Assembly (NCBI GenBank): GCA_026419815.1
Contig: JAOAKR010000018.1
Location: 1 to 12,070 of the forward strand
Reading direction: 5' to 3'
Length of the DNA stretch: 12,070 nt
Source of the DNA: Microcaldota archaeon
GTDB lineage: Archaea > Micrarchaeota > Micrarchaeia > CAILAH01
Notes under the pieces: model-generated
What the model was told of the DNA's origin: nothing
Databases searched by the model: none
Seen by the model: only the letters and a program-made list of their open reading frames with translations
Position numbers and translations under genes: made by a program
In this document: piece after piece, positions 5,700 to 12,070 of the stretch
Numbering within the stretch: the stretch's first letter is position 1
How the letters are laid out: every line of letters starts with the position of its first letter

Positions 5700-7547
5700 A
5701 TGGCCAAGAAGGAGAAGAAGGAGAAAGGCGCGCCGGCACGCGCTGTGGTATACCTGAACGGGATGTACCTGGGCTTCCACGAAAACGCGGCCCAGCTCGT
5801 CAGGGAAATTGTTGAGAAGAGGCAGGCCGGCGAGCTCACACGCACGCTCAACGTTTCATATAATGAGAAGACCGGCGAGATCCACCTCAACACGAGCGGC
5901 GGGCGCATACGCCGGCCGTATATAGTGGTCAGGAACGGCAAGCCCTTGCTCACAAAGGAGCACATTGAGAAGCTCAGGAAAGGCGAGATGTCGTGGGACG
6001 ACCTTGTGGCGCAGGGCGTAATAGATTACCTGGACGCCGAGGAGGAGGGCTCAATAGCGCTCATCGCGATGAACGAGGAGGATATCACTGAAGAGCACAC
6101 GCACCTTGAGATTGACCCGCTCTCAATAACCGGCGTCATTGTATCAACGTTCCCCTATCCAGACCACAACTCATCGCCAAGGCTTACTATGGCTTCCGCA
6201 ATGATGAAGCAGTCGCTCGGCCTTTACTCTGTGAACTTCAACCACAGGCTTGACTCACGGGCGCACCTGATGTTTTACCCGCAGGCGCCGCTTGTCAACA
6301 CCACGTCATACACCGCACTCAACTATGACAAGAGGCCTGCCGGCCAGAACTTTGTGGTTGCCGTGCTCAGCTATTACGGCTATAATATGAGCGACGCGGT
6401 GGTCCTGAATAAGAACGCGATTGACCGCGCGCTTGGGCGCTCAGTGTTCTTCAAGTCATATGAGACTGAGGAGAGGAGGTATCCTGGTGGCCAGAAGGAC
6501 AAGCTTATGACGCCGTCACCCAATATAGTTGGGTACCGTGAGGAGGAGCTTTACAGGAACCTTGACGAGGACGGCATAATCCTGCCCGAGGTTGAGATAA
6601 AGCCGCGCGATGTGCTTATAGGCAAGGTGTCCCCCCCGAGGTTTATGGAGGAGGTCGCCACGTTCGGCATAACTGAGGAGAAGCGCAGGGAGAACTCAAT
6701 CACGGCGAAGGGCGGTGATTACGGGATTGTTGACAGCGTGATGGTCACTGAAAGCCTGGCGGGCAACAAGCTCGTCAAGGTCAAGCTGCGCTCGCTCAAG
6801 ATACCTGAGGTGGGCGACAAGTTTGCGTCGCGGCACGGGCAAAAGGGCGTGATCGGCTACCTTGCGCCGCAGGAGGACCTGCCCTTTACGAAGGACGGCA
6901 TAGTGCCCGACCTGCTCATCAACCCGCACGCAATCCCGAGCCGTATGACTGCCGGCCACATCATAGAGATGCTTGGCGGCAAGGTGGCGTGCATGTCTGG
7001 TCGCACGGTTAACGGCACGATGTTTTCCGGTGAGAAGGAGCAGGACCTGCGTGCCGAGCTCAAGAGGTACGGCTTCCAGGAGAACGGCGAGGAAATCCTA
7101 TATGATGGCATTACTGGCCAGAAGCTCAAGGCGACAATATTCATAGGTGTGATATACTACCAGAAGCTTCACCATCTCGTCTCAAACAAGATGCACGTGA
7201 GGTCAAGGGGCCCGGTGCAGCTGCTCACGCACCAGCCGACTGAAGGCAAGGCGCGCGAGGGTGGCCTGAGGTTTGGCGAGATGGAAAGGGACTGCCTTAT
7301 CGGGTACGGCGCAACACAGCTCATCAAGGAGAGGCTGCTTGAGGAGAGCGACAAGACGATAGCGATAGTGTGCGCCAACTGTGGCTCGCTTGGCGTTTAT
7401 GACTTTGCCAAGCGCAGGGAAACGTGCCCTGTGTGCAAGGGCACGCGGATGGAACGCGTGGAGATAAGCTATGCGTTCAAGCTGCTGCTGGACGAGATTA
7501 AGTCCCTTGGGATATTCCCGCGCCTGAAGGTGGGGGACAAGAAGTAA
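5700..7547 (+). CDS. rpoB1: DNA-directed RNA polymerase subunit B' (C-terminal half of Rpb2/beta)
   Basis: This 615-residue protein is the C-terminal half of the Rpb2-like subunit, carrying the hybrid-binding and wall regions, the anchor and the clamp. It starts with the usual ARAVVYLNG element. NYDKRPAGQNFVV precedes the conserved GYNxxDA block. The active-site lysines K374 and K382 lie in GDKFASRHGQKG (372-383). Downstream are INPHAIPSRMTAGH, MHVRSRGPVQLLTHQPTEG, GGLRFGEMERD and a zinc ribbon C558/C561 with C576/C579. The C-terminus ELL-type anchor is intact (KLLLDEIKSLG). In GYNMSDA (227-233) a serine (S231) replaces the glutamate that precedes the conserved aspartate in most beta/Rpb2 subunits; D232 is kept. 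ATG 5700 has GGTGA at 5689-5693, 11 nt after the B'' stop begins overlapping the leader. Length is normal for B'. Confidence 0.97.
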   Translation: MAKKEKKEKGAPARAVVYLNGMYLGFHENAAQLVREIVEKRQAGELTRTLNVSYNEKTGEIHLNTSGGRIRRPYIVVRNGKPLLTKEHIEKLRKGEMSWDDLVAQGVIDYLDAEEEGSIALIAMNEEDITEEHTHLEIDPLSITGVIVSTFPYPDHNSSPRLTMASAMMKQSLGLYSVNFNHRLDSRAHLMFYPQAPLVNTTSYTALNYDKRPAGQNFVVAVLSYYGYNMSDAVVLNKNAIDRALGRSVFFKSYETEERRYPGGQKDKLMTPSPNIVGYREEELYRNLDEDGIILPEVEIKPRDVLIGKVSPPRFMEEVATFGITEEKRRENSITAKGGDYGIVDSVMVTESLAGNKLVKVKLRSLKIPEVGDKFASRHGQKGVIGYLAPQEDLPFTKDGIVPDLLINPHAIPSRMTAGHIIEMLGGKVACMSGRTVNGTMFSGEKEQDLRAELKRYGFQENGEEILYDGITGQKLKATIFIGVIYYQKLHHLVSNKMHVRSRGPVQLLTHQPTEGKAREGGLRFGEMERDCLIGYGATQLIKERLLEESDKTIAIVCANCGSLGVYDFAKRRETCPVCKGTRMERVEISYAFKLLLDEIKSLGIFPRLKVGDKK

Positions 7548-7553
7548 GGGGTG
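7548..7553 (+). promoter_or_regulatory. Ribosome binding site deciding the rpoA' start
   Basis: GGGGTG follows directly after the rpoB' stop codon and lies 7 nt before ATG 7561. It is only 1 nt before the in-frame GTG at 7555, which is too close, so the ATG is the better start. Confidence 0.65.
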
Positions 7554-7560
7554 TGTGACG

Positions 7561-10068
7561 ATGGATTTCACCGAGAAGAAGATTGAGAAAATCAAGTTCA
7601 CGCTGTTCTCGCCTGAGCTGATACGCAAGATGTCCGTGATAAAGGTGACTGTCCCGGACACCTATAATGAGGACGGCTATCCAATTGACGGCGGGCTGAT
7701 GGACCAGCATATGGGCGTAATTGACCCCGGCCTGCGCTGCAAGACTTGTGGTGGGACTGTGCACTCGTGCCCCGGCCATTTCGGGCACATTGACCTTGTG
7801 AGGCCGGTGCTGCACTCAGAGTTTGCGCGCATTGTTGCGGCAATGCTCAAGATGACGTGCTCCTCGTGCAGCCGCGCGCTCATAAAGAAGGGGAAGATTG
7901 ACCAGGATATGATTGGCAGTGAGGAGCTGCTCAGCGAGATGCGCCGCGCAAAGAAGTGCCCGCACTGCGGCGCCAAGCAGGAGGAAATCAAGTTTGAGAA
8001 GCCCACCACCATAATGGAGGGCAAGCGCGCACTTTTGGCGATAGAGATACGCGAGCGCCTCTCAAAAATCCCTAATGAGGACCTTGAAGTGCTCGGCCTT
8101 GACCCAGAGAGCGCGCGGCCGGAGTGGATGGTGCTCACCGCACTGCCGATACCGCCTGTTCAGATGAGGCCGTCAATCATACTTGAGACCGGCGAGCGCA
8201 GCGAGGATGACATTACGCACAAGCTCGTTGACATAATCAGGATCAACCAGAGGCTTGAGGCCAACCTCAACGCAGGCGCCCCACAGCTCATAATTGAGGA
8301 CTTGTGGGAGCTCCTTCAATACCACATAACCACATATTTCAACAATGAGAGTGCCAACATCCCGCCCGCGAGGCATAGGTCGGGCAGGCCATTAAAGACG
8401 CTTTCGCAGCGGCTTAAGGGCAAGGAGGGCAGGTTCAGGTACAACCTGTCAGGCAAGCGCGTAAACTTCTCTTCAAGGACGGTGGTCTCCCCCGACCCGA
8501 ACATAAGCATAAACGAGGTGGGCGTCCCCCAGTACATAGCTGACGAGCTCACGGTGCCAATCAGCGTGACAAGCTGGAACATAGAGCAGTGCAAGGAGCT
8601 GATGAGGCGCACCGAATACCCGCGGGTGGTTTACGTAACCGGCAAGGACGGGCGCAGGCGCAGGCTTATGGACAAGAATATGCAGGAGCTTATTGACTCG
8701 CTTGACGTCGGATGGGTGATTGAGAGGCAGCTTATGGACGGCGACCCAGTCATATTCAACAGGCAGCCGTCCCTGCACAGGATATCAATGATGTGCCACC
8801 GCGTCAAGGTCCTGCCTGGGAGGACGTTCAGGCTTCACGTTGCGGTATGCCCTCCTTACAATGCAGACTTTGACGGCGATGAGATGAACCTCCACGTGCC
8901 GCAGACGTATGAGGCGCGCGCCGAGGCCGAGAAGCTTATGCTTGTTGAGGACCAGATAGTGTCCCCCAGGCACGGCAGCGCGATAACTGTACCCAACGAG
9001 GACCACCTGTCAGGCGCATTCCTGCTTACGCGCAAGGGCATCAAGCTTACCAAGGATGAGGCGACCAAGTTTTTGGGTGCCGCAGGCATATACGAGCTCC
9101 CGGAGCCGGGCAAGGACGGCCTTTACTCCGGCAAGGCGGTCTTCTCAATGCTGCTCCCCAAGGGGCTGGACATTGAGTACAAGACCAAGCTTTGCCGTGA
9201 GGTTGGCGAGTGCAGTAAGGGGTCTTGCCCGTACGACGGCTATGTCATAATAAAGGACGGCAAGCTGCTGCATGGCGTGATGGAGAAGAAGGGCTTTGCA
9301 GGCCTTCTCCTTGAGAAGATATTCAGGGACCACGGTGGTGCAGCTGCACGCGAGTTCATAGACCGCGCCACTAAGATGTCGGTGTATGCTGTGACGCATT
9401 TCGGGTTTTCAGTGGGCGTTGACAACTACCACCTTGACAAGAAAATGCGCGAGAAGATTGAGGAAGTCCGCGCAAAAGGCATAAAGGAGGTTGAGGGCCT
9501 GATAGTCAAGTACAAGAACAAGACTCTTGAGCGGTTGCCGGGCAAGACGCTTCAGGAGACGCTAGAGGACCACATAATGGCAGTGCTGGGCAAGACCAGG
9601 GACTCAACCGGCGCGCTGCTCAAGGATTATTTCGGGCAGGAGAACACGTCAATCCTCATGGCCAACATCGGCTCGCGCGGCTCAATGCTAAATGTGATAC
9701 AGATGGCGGCATTCCTTGGCCAGCAGGCAGTCCGCGGCGCGCGCATCAAGCGCGGCTACCGTGGCCGGGTGCTCCCGTATTTCAAGACGAACGACCTTGG
9801 CGCATACGCAAAGGGCTTTGTTGGTAGCTCGTTTATGGATGGGCTTACGCCTACGGAATACTTTTTCCACGCTGCCGGCGGCAGGGAATCAATAGTCAAC
9901 ACGGCAATAAGGACAGCGCGCTCAGGCTATATGCAGAGGCGGCTTATTAACGCGCTGCAGGACCTTTATGCTGATGACGACGCGCGCGTGCGCGATGCGG
10001 ACGGCAACCTGATACAGGTTGTATACGGTGGGGATGCAAAGGACCCGATGAGGGCGAAGAGGTTGTGA
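7561..10068 (+). CDS. rpoA1: DNA-directed RNA polymerase subunit A' (N-terminal part of Rpb1/beta')
   Basis: The 835-residue product forms the clamp core, active centre and bridge helix of archaeal RNA polymerase. Zinc site 1 is C60/C63/C70/H73 in CKTCGGTVHSCPGH. Zinc site 2 is C100/C103 with C133/C136. Lid/switch 2 is GRFRYNLSGKRVNFSSRTVVSPDP, in two conserved parts. The catalytic loop NADFDGD (434-440) holds the three Mg-binding aspartates D436, D438 and D440. A cysteine-rich pore segment CREVGECSKGSCPYDGY is also present. The bridge helix begins with TPTEYFFHAAGGRE (763-776) and runs into SGYMQRRLINALQDL. The protein ends just after DPMRAKRL, the normal archaeal A'/A'' break; the trigger loop is encoded by the next gene. 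ATG 7561 is chosen over GTG 7555 from ribosome binding site spacing. Bridge helix residues AAGGRES differ slightly from the usual AMGGREG. No truncation is seen. Confidence 0.97.
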   Translation: MDFTEKKIEKIKFTLFSPELIRKMSVIKVTVPDTYNEDGYPIDGGLMDQHMGVIDPGLRCKTCGGTVHSCPGHFGHIDLVRPVLHSEFARIVAAMLKMTCSSCSRALIKKGKIDQDMIGSEELLSEMRRAKKCPHCGAKQEEIKFEKPTTIMEGKRALLAIEIRERLSKIPNEDLEVLGLDPESARPEWMVLTALPIPPVQMRPSIILETGERSEDDITHKLVDIIRINQRLEANLNAGAPQLIIEDLWELLQYHITTYFNNESANIPPARHRSGRPLKTLSQRLKGKEGRFRYNLSGKRVNFSSRTVVSPDPNISINEVGVPQYIADELTVPISVTSWNIEQCKELMRRTEYPRVVYVTGKDGRRRRLMDKNMQELIDSLDVGWVIERQLMDGDPVIFNRQPSLHRISMMCHRVKVLPGRTFRLHVAVCPPYNADFDGDEMNLHVPQTYEARAEAEKLMLVEDQIVSPRHGSAITVPNEDHLSGAFLLTRKGIKLTKDEATKFLGAAGIYELPEPGKDGLYSGKAVFSMLLPKGLDIEYKTKLCREVGECSKGSCPYDGYVIIKDGKLLHGVMEKKGFAGLLLEKIFRDHGGAAAREFIDRATKMSVYAVTHFGFSVGVDNYHLDKKMREKIEEVRAKGIKEVEGLIVKYKNKTLERLPGKTLQETLEDHIMAVLGKTRDSTGALLKDYFGQENTSILMANIGSRGSMLNVIQMAAFLGQQAVRGARIKRGYRGRVLPYFKTNDLGAYAKGFVGSSFMDGLTPTEYFFHAAGGRESIVNTAIRTARSGYMQRRLINALQDLYADDDARVRDADGNLIQVVYGGDAKDPMRAKRL

Positions 10069-10070
10069 GT

Positions 10071-11078
10071 ATGCCAAAGATCAAGCAGGATTCTTCAATT
10101 GATGCGGGTGAGGCGGTGGGCATAATTGCCGCCCAATCGCTTGGCGAGCCAGGCACGCAGATGACGATGAGGACGTTCCACTATGCAGGCGTCGCTGAGC
10201 AGGTGCCCCTCGGCCTGCCCAGGCTTATTGAGCTTGTGGACGCCCGCAGGGAGCCGGCCAAGGCGCTAATGGACATTTACCTTGAGCACGAGCACAGGAA
10301 GGACGCCAAGATGGCGCAGAAGATTGCAAGCGAGATTGAGTATGTAACCATCGGAGACCTGTGCAGCGTGGTTGAGAATTTCCAGAAGAAGGAGCTCCGC
10401 ATAACCGTTGACACTGAATATGCGTCATCAAAGGGCATAAAGACGGCTGACGTGGTCAAGAAGATGCGTGAGGCGCTCGGCAAGGAAGGCAAGATAATGA
10501 CAAAGAAGAACCTGATAATGCTGAGGCTCAACTCAAACTGCCAGAAGATGCGCAAGACGTCAATGAAGATACGGGCGGTCCAGATGAAGGGGATACGTGG
10601 CCTTGCGCGCGCAACCATAATCAAGGACGAGAAGACCGGCGAATACTTCATACGCGTGGGCGGGTCAAACATAAGCGAGCTCAAGAAGGTTGACGGCATT
10701 GACTTCTCAAGGATTTACACGAACAACATACGTGACATAGAGAAGCATTTCGGCATTGAGGCCGCCCGCAATGCGCTTGTGAAGGAGATAAAGCAGGTGA
10801 TGGACCTGCAGGGCCTGCCCGTTGATATTAGGCACATAATGCTGATAGCGGATGCGATGTGCGCGCGCGGCACGGTTGAGCCGGTAGGCAGGCACGGGCT
10901 GAGCGGCGGCAAGTTCAGCGTGCTTGCGCGTGCGGCATTTGAGGAAACGATAAAGCACCTCGTGAATGCCTCCATACGCGGCGAGGAGGACCCGCTCAAC
11001 GGTGTCACGGAGAACATAATAATAGGCCAGACTGTGAAGCTCGGCACGGGCAAGGTGCGGCTGGCTATGAAGGAATAG
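10071..11078 (+). CDS. rpoA2: DNA-directed RNA polymerase subunit A'' (C-terminal part of Rpb1/beta')
   Basis: This 335-residue protein supplies the trigger loop, jaw and the C-terminal clamp segment. The N-terminal block GEAVGIIAAQSLGEPGTQ (13-30) continues as MTMRTFHYAG (31-40), which is the trigger loop. H37 is equivalent to yeast Rpb1 H1085, which contacts the incoming nucleotide. GLPRLIELVDARR follows. The jaw and linker fill about 60-200. The C-terminal region has DIRHIMLIADAMCARG, then GRHGLSGGKFSVLARAAFEET and PLNGVTENIIIGQ, all conserved in Rpb1-type subunits. There is no eukaryote-like CTD. ATG 10071 with GAGG at 10059-10062 is preferred. A GTG at 10065 overlapping the rpoA' stop codon (GTGA) is the alternative and would add two residues. 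Its overlap or near-overlap with rpoA' points to translational coupling, fitting the need for equal amounts. Confidence 0.96.
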   Translation: MPKIKQDSSIDAGEAVGIIAAQSLGEPGTQMTMRTFHYAGVAEQVPLGLPRLIELVDARREPAKALMDIYLEHEHRKDAKMAQKIASEIEYVTIGDLCSVVENFQKKELRITVDTEYASSKGIKTADVVKKMREALGKEGKIMTKKNLIMLRLNSNCQKMRKTSMKIRAVQMKGIRGLARATIIKDEKTGEYFIRVGGSNISELKKVDGIDFSRIYTNNIRDIEKHFGIEAARNALVKEIKQVMDLQGLPVDIRHIMLIADAMCARGTVEPVGRHGLSGGKFSVLARAAFEETIKHLVNASIRGEEDPLNGVTENIIIGQTVKLGTGKVRLAMKE

Positions 11079-11089
11079 GGGTGTAGTAT

Positions 11090-11389
11090 ATGGATATTCA
11101 GAAGGCAATAAGGATGGCAATTGAGACCGGCGAAGTGCTGCTTGGCAGCAACCAGGCGCTCCGCTCGCTCAATGCAGGCAAGAGCAAGATGCTGGTGCTC
11201 GCCTCAAACGTCCCTGCAAGCGAGGCGCTTGGCATGCGCAAGAGGGCGAAAATGGCAGGCGTGCCGGTGCTTGAGTATGCTGGCACGTCAAAGGAGCTCG
11301 GGTCAGTGTGCGGCAAGCCCTACCCGATATCCGCGATGTCAATAATAAGGCCCGGCGACTCAGACATACTTTCGGCGGCACAGCAGTGA
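11090..11389 (+). CDS. rpl30e: Ribosomal protein eL30 (L30e)
   Basis: The 99-residue product matches the archaeal/eukaryotic L30e family, a small alpha/beta RNA-binding protein of the large subunit that is related to L7Ae and recognises kink-turn type RNA. Signatures are a lysine-rich MLVLASN segment (residues 34-40), the stretch VPVLEYAGTSKELGSVCGKPY, and the ending SIIRPGDSDIL. Length is normal. ATG 11090 follows GGGGTG at 11078-11083, which begins on the last base of the rpoA'' stop codon. Its place between rpoA'' and nusA is the standard archaeal order. Confidence 0.95.
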   Translation: MDIQKAIRMAIETGEVLLGSNQALRSLNAGKSKMLVLASNVPASEALGMRKRAKMAGVPVLEYAGTSKELGSVCGKPYPISAMSIIRPGDSDILSAAQQ

Positions 11390-11398
11390 GGTGTACGG

Positions 11399-11809
11399 TT
11401 GAAGATATCCAATGATGAGATTGTGTGCATGCGCCTTTTTTACGAGGCAACTGGCGTTGAGGCTGGCGACTGCATAATCTCTGAAGATGGCATCGCGTTC
11501 CTTGTCCCTGCCGGCCAGATGGGCAAGGCAATAGGCAAGGGCGGCGCGAACATACAGAGGCTGCGTGCGCGCACGAACCGCAGCATATTCCTGTTTGAGG
11601 ATTCCTCGGATGAGGAGGCGTTTTTGCGGAAATCGCTTAACGTATCCTCCCCAATCCTTCAGGAGTCTGAGAAAAGCAATAAAAAGGTTGTCTATGTTAA
11701 ATTAAGCGCGCCTGATATGCATTCTATGAAGAGGGGCGCAGCAGTTTCATTCGCCAAGGGGCTCTTTGAGCGCATTTTTGGCAAGGAACTAAGGATACAG
11801 TCAAGGTGA
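11399..11809 (+). CDS. nusA: Archaeal NusA-like transcription factor (KH domains only)
   Basis: The 136-residue product is the short archaeal NusA homologue: it has the two KH domains but lacks the N-terminal polymerase-binding domain and S1 domain of bacterial NusA. The first KH loop is visible in GQMGKAIGKGGANIQRL, with GKGG at 46-49. The second KH region (about 75-136) contains VVYVKLSAPDMHSMKRGAAVSFAKGLFERIFG. The role is thought to be RNA binding linked to transcription elongation or termination; this is family knowledge, not shown here. The start is TTG 11399 with AGGTG at 11389-11393 overlapping the eL30 stop. The middle of the gene (about 11660-11705) is more AT-rich than the rest of the operon and contains AATAAAAA. 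Confidence 0.93.
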   Translation: MKISNDEIVCMRLFYEATGVEAGDCIISEDGIAFLVPAGQMGKAIGKGGANIQRLRARTNRSIFLFEDSSDEEAFLRKSLNVSSPILQESEKSNKKVVYVKLSAPDMHSMKRGAAVSFAKGLFERIFGKELRIQSR

Positions 11810-11813
11810 TTGT

Positions 11814-12070
11814 TTGGCAAGGGGAGAAAAGGCAGCAAGGGTCATAAGCAAGGGTCGTAAAAAGCGCAAGCTGAAAAAGAAATCGCTTAGTGTCAAGCAC
11901 ATAAAGCACAAGTATGATGCGCTTGAGGGCGCGCCGATGGGCACGGGCATAGTGCTTGAGAAGCGTGTGATTGAGCAGAAGCAGCCGCACTCGGGCCTTA
12001 TCAAGTGCGTGAGGGTGCAGCTCAGGAAGAACGGCCGCGTTGTGACGGCGCACGTGCCCAGGGACAAGGC
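11814..12070 (+). CDS. rps12: Ribosomal protein uS12 (S12), 5' part, cut by window end
   Basis: Eighty-five complete codons are present; the frame is open at 12070, so the C-terminal part lies outside. LEGAP (37-41), GIVLEK (45-50) and KCVRVQLRKNGRVVTA (64-79) identify the archaeal/eukaryotic branch of S12, a small-subunit protein lining the decoding centre. The start is TTG 11814; GGTGAT at 11805-11810 overlaps the nusA stop, and an in-frame TAA at 11790 rules out a longer protein. LEGAP normally lies roughly 15 residues further in, so the basic N-terminal extension is short. The decoding loop usually written QPNSAIRKC reads QPHSGLIKC (57-65), and the later VPxDG block reads VPRDK. These differences make the protein divergent, but the family is not in doubt. 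It closes the polymerase operon in this window, the usual position before rps7. Confidence 0.92.
   Translation, partial: MARGEKAARVISKGRKKRKLKKKSLSVKHIKHKYDALEGAPMGTGIVLEKRVIEQKQPHSGLIKCVRVQLRKNGRVVTAHVPRDK

Noticed and set aside
4222..7547. Interpretation of the two B-subunit genes, or A'/A'', as frameshifted single genes
   Set aside because: Each half has its own stop, start and ribosome binding site or coupled overlap, and the break points match the natural splits known in archaea.

Overview
The window comes from an archaeon. It carries the archaeal RNA polymerase operon with both large subunits split (B''/B' and A'/A''), a family B replicative DNA polymerase, an archaeal-type 5S rRNA gene, TATA-box promoters, and Shine-Dalgarno sequences of the GGTGA type. 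The split B subunit, the unlinked 5S gene and several divergent ribosomal and polymerase residues would suit a DPANN lineage (for example the Diapherotrites/Micrarchaeota side) or a deep euryarchaeote. I cannot fix the phylum from sequence reading alone. The DNA is moderately GC-rich with AT-rich promoters.

Layout. Positions 1-102, minus strand: the 5' half of a 5S rRNA gene that runs out of the window. It contains an extra 42-nt hairpin in loop C. Positions 182-649, minus strand: a Mut7-C type RNase domain protein with a zinc ribbon. Around 684-694 one TATA element appears to serve both this gene and, divergently, a coiled-coil protein (742-1335, plus strand). Then comes a complete family B DNA polymerase (1374-3758), which probably has its own promoter and a leaderless mRNA. 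A 193-bp gap (3759-3951) holds a perfect archaeal TATA box followed by a 42-bp imperfect palindrome that begins where transcription should start. This drives the tightly packed operon rpoH, rpoB'' , rpoB', rpoA', rpoA'', rpl30e (eL30), nusA and rps12 (uS12, cut by the window end). Gaps in the operon are between about -1 and 21 nt, and several Shine-Dalgarno sequences overlap the preceding stop codon.

How the genes work together. RpoH, B'', B', A' and A'' form most of the catalytic core of the single archaeal RNA polymerase. The small KH-domain NusA, eL30 and uS12 follow as in most archaea, which couples RNA polymerase synthesis to ribosomal proteins. PolB sits directly upstream as a separate replication gene.

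The strongest lead is the 5S rRNA. Removing exactly 42 nt restores a normal loop C, and the inserted segment folds into a 10-bp stem, so it is either a retained expansion segment or an intron. Second is the palindrome at the predicted start site of the RNA polymerase operon. Less certain leads are substitutions in conserved uS12 and RNA polymerase motifs and heavy use of TTG start codons.
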